NCBI GenBank assembly: GCA_035541935.1 | Contig: DATKMJ010000022.1 | Coordinates: forward strand, 1-34,552 | DNA from: Candidatus Binatia bacterium | Lineage (GTDB): Bacteria > Vulcanimicrobiota > Vulcanimicrobiia > Vulcanimicrobiales > Vulcanimicrobiaceae | DNA length: 34,552 nt | Direction of reading: 5' to 3' | Part shown: positions 8,547 to 15,075 of the stretch, piece by piece | Layout: each line of letters begins with the position of its first letter | How positions within the stretch are numbered: position 1 is the first letter of the stretch | Notes under the pieces: model-generated | Databases searched by the model: none | Seen by the model: the letters and a program-made list of their open reading frames with translations, nothing else | What the model was told of the DNA's origin: nothing | Position numbers and translations under genes: made by a program

Positions 8547-9451
8547 AGAAGGTAGTCTCCGTCTCGCTCGGATCGAGCGGCCGCGACCATCGCGCCCGGA
8601 TCGATCTGATGGGCGAGGCGTTCGACATCTCGCGCGTCGGCACCGACGGCAAGCTCGACGTCGCGATCGCCAAGGTGCGCGAGCTCGACGGGCACGTCGA
8701 CGCGATCGGGCTCGGAGGAATCGACGTCTATCTTTACGCCGGACGCCACCGGTACGCGCTGCGCGACGGCCTGCGTCTGCTCGAGGCCGCGAAAATCACG
8801 CCGGTCGTCGACGGCAGCGGACTGAAGAACACCCTCGAGCGCGAGACCGTGCGTTTCATGCAGGACGAGCTCGGCATGGACCTTCGCGGCAGACGCGTGC
8901 TGATGGTCAGCGCCCTCGATCGTTTCGGGATGGCGCAGGCGCTCGTCGACGCGGGTGCCGACGTGCTCTTCGGCGACTTCATCTTTGCGCTCGACAAGGA
9001 CATGCCGGTGCGCGATCTCGGCGAGTTCGAGCGTTTGGCCGAGAAGTATCTCCCCGATGCCTGCAAGCTGCCGTTTCAGTTCTTCTATCCGACCGGAAAG
9101 AAGCAAGAGAAGCCGCCGGAGCCCAAATACCCGGCGTACTACGAGCAGGCCGAGATCATCGCCGGCGATTTCCATTTCATGCGGCAGTTCATGCCGGAGC
9201 GGCTCGACGGAAAGATCGTGTTGACGAACACCGTTACGCAAGCCAACGTGGAAGAGCTCGCGCAGCGAGGCGTCAAGGTGCTGATCACGACGACGCCCGA
9301 CATCGGCGGCCGCTCGTTCGGAACCAACGTTCTCGAAGCCGCGCTCGTTGCGTTGCTCGGAAAGGCGTGGAGCGAGGTCGTCCCCGCCGATTACGAACGC
9401 CTCTTGCGGGAGCTGCACCTCAAGCCGCGCGTCGTTAACCTCGGTTCCTAG
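8543..9451 (+). CDS. Conserved protein often labelled quinate 5-dehydrogenase; function unknown
   Basis: The product has 302 residues and resembles a family found in Deinococcus-Thermus and some Firmicutes that databases name quinate 5-dehydrogenase. Conserved-looking stretches include VVSVSLGSSGRDH at the start, DAIGLGGIDVYLYAG (about 54-68), VVDGSGLKNTLER, the FYPTGKKQ patch and LITTTPDIGGRSFGTNVLE near the end. I see no clear GxGxxG nucleotide-binding loop and no shikimate-dehydrogenase catalytic Lys/Asp pair, so the dehydrogenase label looks weak. The ATG overlaps the stop of the acyl-ACP-reductase-like gene, so the two proteins are probably made together and may share a pathway. Confidence 0.75.
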   Translation: MKKVVSVSLGSSGRDHRARIDLMGEAFDISRVGTDGKLDVAIAKVRELDGHVDAIGLGGIDVYLYAGRHRYALRDGLRLLEAAKITPVVDGSGLKNTLERETVRFMQDELGMDLRGRRVLMVSALDRFGMAQALVDAGADVLFGDFIFALDKDMPVRDLGEFERLAEKYLPDACKLPFQFFYPTGKKQEKPPEPKYPAYYEQAEIIAGDFHFMRQFMPERLDGKIVLTNTVTQANVEELAQRGVKVLITTTPDIGGRSFGTNVLEAALVALLGKAWSEVVPADYERLLRELHLKPRVVNLGS

Positions 9452-9482
9452 GTTCTTCGGTTCTTCCTAACCGTCGTTAACG
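9433..9482 (+). terminator. Extended inverted repeat over the end of the operon
   Basis: CGTTAAC (9433-9439) pairs with GTTAACG (9476-9482), and CGGTT (9442-9446) pairs with AACCG (9469-9473), separated by a small internal loop. Inside the 22-base loop AGG and CCT can add three more pairs. The structure spans the stop codon at 9449-9451. No T-run follows directly, so it may be an mRNA 3'-end stabiliser or a factor-dependent stop. Confidence 0.4.
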
Positions 9483-9582
9483 CCTCAACGCGCGCCCGCT
9501 TGGCTCGCGCGCAGCCTGGGGATAACTCGTCCGCGCGAGCGAGGAAGGCCTTGGGGCGGCCGCTTCAGAACAAACCGCGCCA

Positions 9583-9602
9583 GCGTTGGAGAACGCCTTT
9601 TT
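9583..9602 (+). terminator. Short intrinsic-type terminator before greA
   Basis: GCGTT (9583-9587), tetraloop GGAG and AACGC (9592-9596) form a hairpin followed by CTTTTT (9597-9602). The stem is only five pairs, but the T-run is the clearest in this gap. It would separate the upstream operon from greA. The rest of the 9452-9648 gap holds GC-rich palindromes and no gene. Confidence 0.45.
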
Positions 9603-9648
9603 CACCGCTTTGGGGCTCCTCGTCCCGAGCGCCCCGTGAGGTCTAGAG

Positions 9649-10158
9649 TTGAACGACAAAGAGATCGTCCTGACCGCGGAAGGTCTGACGAAGCTGGAGC
9701 AAGAGCTCGACGAGCTCAAGAGCGTCCATCGCCGCGAGGTGAACGACCGGATTCGCCAGGCGAAAGAGTACGGCGACCTCAGCGAAAACGCGGAGTACGA
9801 AGACGCCAAGCAAGAGCAAGCCTTCATCGAGGGGCGCATTCTCAAGCTCGAGGCGATGATTCGCAACGCGCGCATCATCGACGAGTCGGAGTATGCGGCC
9901 GACGAAGTCCACCTTGGCGCGGTCGTCAAGGTGAAAGACCTCAAGAACAACGACACCTACGAGTTCGCGATCGTCGGTTCGACCGAAGCCGACCCGCCGA
10001 ATCGCCGCATCTCCAACGAATCGCCCCTCGGCAGCGCCCTCATGGGGCACAAGAAGGGCACGACGGTTGACGTCGCCACTCCGCGCGGGCTGGTAAAGTA
10101 TAAGATCGAGTCGATCAAAAGCAGCGCGCCGAAGAAAGCGGCAAAGAAGGCCTCGTAG
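9649..10158 (+). CDS. greA: Transcription elongation factor GreA
   Basis: GreA rescues backtracked RNA polymerase by stimulating transcript cleavage through the secondary channel. The N-terminal coiled coil carries the tip motif YGDLSENAEYEDAK with the two acidic residues D43 and E46 that coordinate the catalytic magnesium in known GreA proteins. The C-terminal globular domain follows (RRISNESPLGSALMGHKKG). At 169 residues it is about ten longer than E. coli GreA because of a lysine/alanine-rich tail (PKKAAKKAS). The TTG start is supported by GAGGT at 9638-9642, six bases upstream. lysS begins 10 bases downstream, a common pairing. Confidence 0.97.
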   Translation: MNDKEIVLTAEGLTKLEQELDELKSVHRREVNDRIRQAKEYGDLSENAEYEDAKQEQAFIEGRILKLEAMIRNARIIDESEYAADEVHLGAVVKVKDLKNNDTYEFAIVGSTEADPPNRRISNESPLGSALMGHKKGTTVDVATPRGLVKYKIESIKSSAPKKAAKKAS

Positions 10159-10168
10159 GGGCTCGTCG

Positions 10169-11665
10169 TTGGACGAATTCGGCAAGACCGAAGCGGCACT
10201 CGTTGCGGCCAGACGTGAGAATCTGGCCGCTTTGCGTTCTCGGGGCAACGACCCGTTCGCGCAGCGGCGCTTCGAGGTCACCGCGACCACGCAGGAGCTG
10301 CTCGAGCGCTACGGTTTTCTCGTGCCCGGACAGGACGCGAGCGCGGAAGCATGGAGCATCGCCGGACGGATGCTCTCGAAGCGGACGATGGGCAAGACGA
10401 GCTTTGCCGACCTCGCCGACCGCACCGGCAAGATGCAGGTCTACGTCCGCAAGGAAGAGATCGGCGATCCGACCTTCGAGGATTGGGGCGCGCTCGATCG
10501 CGGCGACCTGATCGGCGTGCGGGGCTACGTCTTCCGTTCGAAGATGGGCGAGCTGACGCTGCACGTTACCGCGTTGCGCGTGCTCGGTAAGGCGATCATG
10601 CCGCTTCCCGATAAGTGGCACGGCCTGCAGGACGTCGAGAAGCGCTATCGCCAGCGCTACGTCGACATGATCGTCAACCCCGAGGTGCGCGACGTGATGA
10701 TCATGCGCAGCCGCCTCATCGCCGAGGCGCGGCGGTACATCGACGGCCACGGTTTCTACGAGATCGAGACGCCGACGCTCTTGCACGTGGCCGGCGGCGC
10801 CGCCGCGCGCCCCTTCGTTACGCACTGCAACGCGCTCGATCAACCGATGCAGCTTCGCATCGCGACCGAGCTGAACCTCAAGCGGCTCATCGTCGCGGGG
10901 CTCGAGCGCGTCTACGAGATCGGCCGGATTTTCCGCAACGAGGGCATCGACACGACGCACAATCCGGAGTTCACGATGCTCGAGCTCTACGCGGCCTACT
11001 GGGACGTCTCCGACATGATGGAGTTCAACGAGGGGCTGATCGCGCATCTCGTCTCGATCGCGACCGACGGCGGCACCGAGCTGCCCTTCGGCGAGACGAC
11101 GATCTCGTTCGCGCGGCCCTTCGCCCGGGTGGACTACTTCGACGCGATCCGCGAGCGCAGCGGCGGGAAGTATACCCGGGAGCGCCTGCTCGACCCCTCG
11201 GGCGCGCAGCAGATTCTCGCCGATCTCGAGTTGCCGGCCTCGCCGACGCACGGACACGCGCTCGACAAGATCTTCGAACGCGTCCTCGAGCCGCATCTCT
11301 TCGCGCCGACCTTCGTGCTGGGCTATCCCGTCGTGATCTCGCCGCTGGCGAAGCGCCGCGACGGCGACCCGGAGGTGACCGACCGTTACGAGCTCTTCTG
11401 CGCCGGCATGGAGATCTCGAACGCGTTTACCGAGCTCAACGATCCCGACGACCAGCGCGCGCGGTTCACCGCGCAGATCGCCGAACGCGCCGGCGGGAAC
11501 GAGGAGATCCCCGAACCCGATTGGGATTTCGTCCGCGCGCTCGAGTACGGTATGCCGCCGACGGCAGGCATCGGCATCGGCGTCGATCGCCTCGTCATGC
11601 TGCTGACGGGCCAGAAGTCGATCCGCGACGTCTTGCCCTTCCCGTTGCAGCGCCAGCACGGCTGA
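10169..11665 (+). CDS. lysS: Lysyl-tRNA synthetase, class II
   Basis: LysS charges tRNA-Lys with lysine using ATP. The 498-residue protein has the N-terminal OB-fold anticodon-binding domain (roughly 55-150) and the class II catalytic core. Visible are motif 1 around residues 170-200, motif 2 FRNEGIDTTHNPEFTMLE and motif 3 GIGIGVDRLVMLLTG with the closing IRDVLPFPLQ. The TTG start is preceded by AGGGG (10157-10161) seven bases upstream, overlapping the greA stop. The stop TGA shares one base with the ATG of the phosphatase gene. No truncation or missing motif was seen. Confidence 0.97.
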   Translation: MDEFGKTEAALVAARRENLAALRSRGNDPFAQRRFEVTATTQELLERYGFLVPGQDASAEAWSIAGRMLSKRTMGKTSFADLADRTGKMQVYVRKEEIGDPTFEDWGALDRGDLIGVRGYVFRSKMGELTLHVTALRVLGKAIMPLPDKWHGLQDVEKRYRQRYVDMIVNPEVRDVMIMRSRLIAEARRYIDGHGFYEIETPTLLHVAGGAAARPFVTHCNALDQPMQLRIATELNLKRLIVAGLERVYEIGRIFRNEGIDTTHNPEFTMLELYAAYWDVSDMMEFNEGLIAHLVSIATDGGTELPFGETTISFARPFARVDYFDAIRERSGGKYTRERLLDPSGAQQILADLELPASPTHGHALDKIFERVLEPHLFAPTFVLGYPVVISPLAKRRDGDPEVTDRYELFCAGMEISNAFTELNDPDDQRARFTAQIAERAGGNEEIPEPDWDFVRALEYGMPPTAGIGIGVDRLVMLLTGQKSIRDVLPFPLQRQHG

Positions 11666-12330
11666 TGGCGCGGCGCGTTGCGGCGCTCGCCGCGCTGCTC
11701 GTCGCCTGCGCGACGATCTCCGCAAGCGCCGATCAGCACTTCTACTATCTCAACCCGGCGCAGATCGATCTCACCGTCTATCTCCCGCCACCGCCCGATC
11801 TCGGTTCGGCGCAGGAGCTCGCCGATGAGCAGCAGGTCGCCGCGGCGGTCGCGTCGCGCAGCAAAGCGCAGGTCTCCACGGCCGAAGAGGACGCGCAGCG
11901 CACGGTCTTTTTCTTCGAGCCGTCGATCGGCCCGGGATTCGCGCCGGATCGGCTCCCGGTCACCGCGCGATTCTTCGAACGGGTCGGCTCCGACGTGAAG
12001 AAGCTCGTGGATCTCGCGAAAGTCTACTGGGAGCGTCCGCGCCCCAGCGGCGCGGAGAAGCGGCGCGGCTCCTATCCGAGCGGCCACGCCGCGTTCGCGG
12101 CCTCGAGCGCGATCTTGCTCGGCGAGTTGCTTCCCGCCAAGCGCGACGCGGTCTTCGCGCAGGCGCGCACCTTTGCAGAGAATCGCATTCTGCTGGGCCT
12201 TCACTACCCCAGCGACGTCGCGTCGGGGTGGACCGCCGGAACGCTCGCCGTCTTCGACATGATGCACGATCGCGCGTTTCAGCGCGACTTCGCGGCGGTG
12301 AAGGCGGAGTTGCGCCGGGCGAAACTCTGA
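11665..12330 (+). CDS. Exported PAP2-family acid phosphatase (class A-like)
   Basis: The 221-residue protein starts with a signal peptide (MARR, then a hydrophobic stretch ending ASA near residue 22), so it probably acts outside the cytoplasmic membrane. The PAP2/vanadium-haloperoxidase signature is complete: KVYWERPRP (K119, R126 region), YPSGHAAF (H141) and ENRILLGLHYPSD (R174, H180, D184). The usual SR of the third motif is NR. The order and the single-domain size fit non-specific class A acid phosphatases (PhoN/PhoC type), which remove phosphate from varied monoesters; a lipid phosphatase role is less likely because no multiple membrane segments are seen. It overlaps lysS by one base and truA by four. 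Confidence 0.85.
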   Translation: MARRVAALAALLVACATISASADQHFYYLNPAQIDLTVYLPPPPDLGSAQELADEQQVAAAVASRSKAQVSTAEEDAQRTVFFFEPSIGPGFAPDRLPVTARFFERVGSDVKKLVDLAKVYWERPRPSGAEKRRGSYPSGHAAFAASSAILLGELLPAKRDAVFAQARTFAENRILLGLHYPSDVASGWTAGTLAVFDMMHDRAFQRDFAAVKAELRRAKL

Positions 12331-13142
12331 CGAACCTGCGTCTGACCGTCGAGTACGACGGCAGCGAGTTCTCCGGCTTTCAATGGCAGCCGTCGGCGCG
12401 CACGGTCGCGGGCGTGCTGGAGGCGGCGCTCGCGCAGCTCTTCGGCGAGGGCGTGAAGGTGACGGGCGCGGGCCGAACCGATGCCGGCGTTCACGCAAGC
12501 GGTCAGGTCGTCTCGCTCGCGACCGCCGCGAACTTTCCGTTCGAGAAGCTGACGCTCGCGCTCAACGCGATGCTTCCGCCGGATCTCTCCGTTCGCGAGG
12601 CCGCGATCGTCGAGCCCGAGTTCTCGGCGCGCTTCTCGGCGCGCGAGCGCACCTATGTGTACGCGATTCTCAACCGCCCGCAGCCGAGCGCGTTGCTCGC
12701 CCGTCATGCCTGGCACGTTTCGCGTCCGCTCGATCTCGACGCAATGCTTGCGGCAGCGGCCGCGCTCGTGGGAGAGCACGACTTCCGCGCGTTCTCTTCG
12801 GCGCTGCCGGAGCAGTCCTCGGTTCGCACCGTCCGGCGCCTCGAGATCGAGCGGCACGACGAGCTGCTGCGGATCGAGATCGCGGCCGACGGCTTCCTCC
12901 ACCACATGGTCCGGACGATCGTCGGAACGCTCGCCGAGTGCGGCCAGGGCAGGCGACCTCCCGCGGCAATCGCCGCCGCCCTGGAGGCTCGCGAGCGGGC
13001 GGCTGCCGGAGCGACGGCCCCCGCCTCGGGGCTCTGCCTCGCCGGCGTCCGGTACGCCGGCGGGTACGACTCCTACGCCGAGCCGCCGCCCTTTGGGCCC
13101 GGGCGAGCCCGTCGGCTTGACGGAGAACGGGCTTTCCCGTAG
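12327..13142 (+). CDS. truA: tRNA pseudouridine synthase A
   Basis: TruA converts uridines 38-40 in the tRNA anticodon arm to pseudouridine. The family N-terminus LRLTVEYDGSEFSGFQWQ and the catalytic loop GAGRTDAGVHASGQV (Asp52 with this start) are clear. RFSARERTYVYAI and the late HHMVRTIVGTL also match. The start is uncertain: homology begins at 12327-12336, where only CTG codons occur in frame. The CTG at 12327 overlaps the phosphatase stop as CTGA, mirroring the ATGA couplings nearby. The only standard in-frame start is GTG 12228, which would add 33 residues (arginine-rich) and a 100-base overlap. The 3' end of the gene contains the rplM promoter. Confidence 0.93.
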   Translation: MTNLRLTVEYDGSEFSGFQWQPSARTVAGVLEAALAQLFGEGVKVTGAGRTDAGVHASGQVVSLATAANFPFEKLTLALNAMLPPDLSVREAAIVEPEFSARFSARERTYVYAILNRPQPSALLARHAWHVSRPLDLDAMLAAAAALVGEHDFRAFSSALPEQSSVRTVRRLEIERHDELLRIEIAADGFLHHMVRTIVGTLAECGQGRRPPAAIAAALEARERAAAGATAPASGLCLAGVRYAGGYDSYAEPPPFGPGRARRLDGERAFP

Positions 13143-13145
13143 GAT
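13117..13145 (+). promoter_or_regulatory. Sigma70-type promoter for rplM-rpsI inside truA
   Basis: TTGACG (13117-13122), a 17-base spacer, then TAGGAT (13140-13145) give five of six and four of six consensus matches. The predicted transcript starts near 13152, two or three bases before the GTG of rplM, so the message would be nearly leaderless. The -10 box overlaps the truA stop codon. Confidence 0.65.
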
Positions 13146-13154
13146 ACCTTGGTT

Positions 13155-13589
13155 GTGCGCACCTACCAGCAGAAAACGGCTGATACGGGGCATCGTTGGT
13201 ATGTCGTCGATGCCTCAGGGAAACGTCTCGGCACCCTAGCCGTGCGCATCGCTCGTGCCCTCTCGGGCAAACACAAGCCGACCTGGACCCCGCATATCGA
13301 CGACGGCGACCACGTGATCGTGATCAACGCCGACAAGATCGAGCTGGGCGGACAGAAGTGGAAGCAGAAGCTCTACTACCGCCACAGCAACTATCCGGGC
13401 GGATTGAAGGTCCAGACCGCGCGCGAGATCGCGGACAAACGTCCCGAGCGCCTGATCGAAAGCGCGGTGCGCGGGATGCTGCCGACCAACCGAATGCGCG
13501 ACGAGCAGTTGCGCCGCCTCAACGTGTACGCGGGTGCGGAGCATCCGCACGAGGCGCAGAAACCCGAGCCGCTCGAGTCCCTGCTGTAG
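13155..13589 (+). CDS. rplM: 50S ribosomal protein L13
   Basis: L13 is an early-assembly large-subunit protein. The 144-residue product has the family landmarks WYVVDASGKRLGTLA, GKHKPTWTPH, DHVIVINADKIELGG, and VRGMLPTNRMRDEQLRRLNVYAGAEHPHEAQ. GTG 13155 was chosen because it gives the common L13 N-terminus MRTY and lies just downstream of the predicted transcription start. The TTG at 13149 would lie upstream of that start and adds only two residues. The gene is followed after eight bases by rpsI, the standard bacterial pairing. Confidence 0.97.
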   Translation: MRTYQQKTADTGHRWYVVDASGKRLGTLAVRIARALSGKHKPTWTPHIDDGDHVIVINADKIELGGQKWKQKLYYRHSNYPGGLKVQTAREIADKRPERLIESAVRGMLPTNRMRDEQLRRLNVYAGAEHPHEAQKPEPLESLL

Positions 13590-13597
13590 GAACTACA

Positions 13598-13996
13598 TTG
13601 AACGACGCTATCGACACCATCCAATCGACCGGGCGCCGCAAGCGCGCCGTCGCACGCGTGCGGCTCGCCCTCGGACAGGGCGTGATCACGGTGAACGGCA
13701 AGCCGGTCGACGAGTATTTTCCTCGCCCTCAATTGATCCAAATCGTGCGCCAGCCGCTCGAGGCAACGCAGAGCGGTTCGCGGTTCGACGTGAAGGTCAA
13801 AGCGGAAGGGGGAGGCGTTACCGGGCAGGCAGGTGCGATTCGTCACGGCATCGCTCGCGCACTATTGGCGATCGACGAATCGTTCAAGGAGATCCTTCGT
13901 AAGAACGGTTTCTTGACGCGCGATCCGCGCGAAAAGGAATCGAAGAAGTACGGCCGCAAGAGAGCCCGCAAACGCTTCCAGTATAGCAAACGATAA
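13598..13996 (+). CDS. rpsI: 30S ribosomal protein S9
   Basis: S9 is a small-subunit head protein whose C-terminal tail reaches the P site. The 132-residue product shows GRRKRAVARVRL at the N-terminus, ITVNGKPVDEYFPR, GGGVTGQAGAIRHGIARAL and the basic C-terminus ending in the invariant SKR. The TTG start is preceded by AGGA (13588-13591) six bases upstream, overlapping the rplM stop. It forms a two-gene unit with rplM. Confidence 0.98.
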   Translation: MNDAIDTIQSTGRRKRAVARVRLALGQGVITVNGKPVDEYFPRPQLIQIVRQPLEATQSGSRFDVKVKAEGGGVTGQAGAIRHGIARALLAIDESFKEILRKNGFLTRDPREKESKKYGRKRARKRFQYSKR

Positions 13997-14022
13997 AGTA
14001 CGCGGCGCAAGCGATCGCCATC

Positions 14023-15033
14023 GTGCTCGGCACGATGGCGGTTCTATTTCCGCCCAGCCCCGCCTGGATCGAAAACTCCTACGTCAACGGCGGCTACGCC
14101 GCGTGGCAGAACTTTGCATACGCGCTGACGTTTCCGTTCCCGTTCTCGCTCGGCGACGTCGCCGTGCTGCTCGGCGTGGCGCTCATCGCATTGGAGATCT
14201 TCGGCTTCTTCCGATTGCCGCGCCGCACGTTCGGCGACGTCGCGACGATGGCGATCAACTGCGTCGCGATCGTCGCGCTCTACGCGTTGTGGTTCGAGGT
14301 GAGTTGGGGCTGGAACTACGTGCGAGCGCCGATCGAGAAGCGCGTGCAGTTCGACGCTTCGCGCGTCACGCCGGACGCAGCGGCCGCGCTGCGCGCCCGG
14401 GCGATGGACCGCATAAACGCGCTCGCGGCGCCCGCGCACGCCCGAGCGGCGCTGCCGCTCGATCGCGGATCGCTCGGCATCGCGTGGCTGCCGGCCGTGC
14501 GCCGCGCCGGCGATGACTGGACGCCGCGCGTCGGCGCGCCGAAGCCGACGATCGCCAACCCCTTCATGCTCGCGACCGGCACGAGCGGCTTCGTTAACCC
14601 GCTCACGCTCAACGTCTCGCTCGCCTCGGATCTCCTCTGGTTCGAGCGGCCCTTCGACCTGGCGCACGAATGGAGCCACACGGCCGCATACGCGCGCGAA
14701 GACGAGGCCAACTATCTCGCGATCGTGACGTGCCTGCGTTCGTCAGACCCGGTCATCGAGTACTCCGGATGGTTCGAGCTCTTCCTCAGCTTGCCGCAGA
14801 AGCGCCACTACGCGCGCGGCGAGTTCGTTCCGCTCGTCTGGCAAGATCTCGCTGCGCTGCGCCGGCGTAACAAGGCTCACATCAATCCGATGCTGGCGCA
14901 CTGGACCTGGAACACGTACGACGCCTACCTCAAGGGGAACCGGATCAAGAGCGGGGTCAACAACTACAACGAGGTGACGCGGCTCATGCTCGGCGTGCCG
15001 CTCGACTTGCAGGGGCTGCCGGTCGTCCGATAA
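14023..15033 (+). CDS. DUF3810 membrane protein with a zinc-metallopeptidase-like HEWSH motif
   Basis: The 336-residue protein has about three N-terminal membrane segments (roughly 1-12, 43-62, 75-92) and a soluble C-terminal domain matching the DUF3810 family. HEWSH at 215-219, followed by the acidic EDEANYLA near 226-233, looks like a gluzincin-type HExxH...E zinc site, so a membrane-anchored protease is a reasonable inference. The start is uncertain: GTG 14023 cuts into the first hydrophobic segment. Ten in-frame codons upstream read as IKYAAQAIAI from an ATA that overlaps the rpsI stop (ATAA at 13993-13996), and no standard start exists there. The gene is convergent with the minus-strand gene, and a shared hairpin follows. 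Confidence 0.82.
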   Translation: MLGTMAVLFPPSPAWIENSYVNGGYAAWQNFAYALTFPFPFSLGDVAVLLGVALIALEIFGFFRLPRRTFGDVATMAINCVAIVALYALWFEVSWGWNYVRAPIEKRVQFDASRVTPDAAAALRARAMDRINALAAPAHARAALPLDRGSLGIAWLPAVRRAGDDWTPRVGAPKPTIANPFMLATGTSGFVNPLTLNVSLASDLLWFERPFDLAHEWSHTAAYAREDEANYLAIVTCLRSSDPVIEYSGWFELFLSLPQKRHYARGEFVPLVWQDLAALRRRNKAHINPMLAHWTWNTYDAYLKGNRIKSGVNNYNEVTRLMLGVPLDLQGLPVVR

Positions 15034-15037
15034 CGTC

Positions 15038-15065
15038 AACGGGGACCCGTTGTCGAGTCCCCGTT
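15038..15065. terminator. Bidirectional hairpin between convergent genes
   Basis: AACGGGGAC (15038-15046) and GTCCCCGTT (15057-15065) form a perfect nine-pair stem with a ten-base loop. It lies in the 42-base gap between the DUF3810 gene and the end of the minus-strand gene. There is no T-run on either side, so termination could be factor-assisted. Confidence 0.6.
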
Positions 15066-15075
15066 CGATGGTTGG

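Noticed and set aside
9612-9635. GGGGCTC...GAGCGCCCC imperfect palindrome before greA as a riboswitch or operator
   Set aside because: It has a bulged stem and no known aptamer features; GC-rich palindromes are common here.
13149-13154. TTG 13149 as the rplM start
   Set aside because: It would lie upstream of the predicted transcription start, and GTG 13155 gives the usual MRTY N-terminus.
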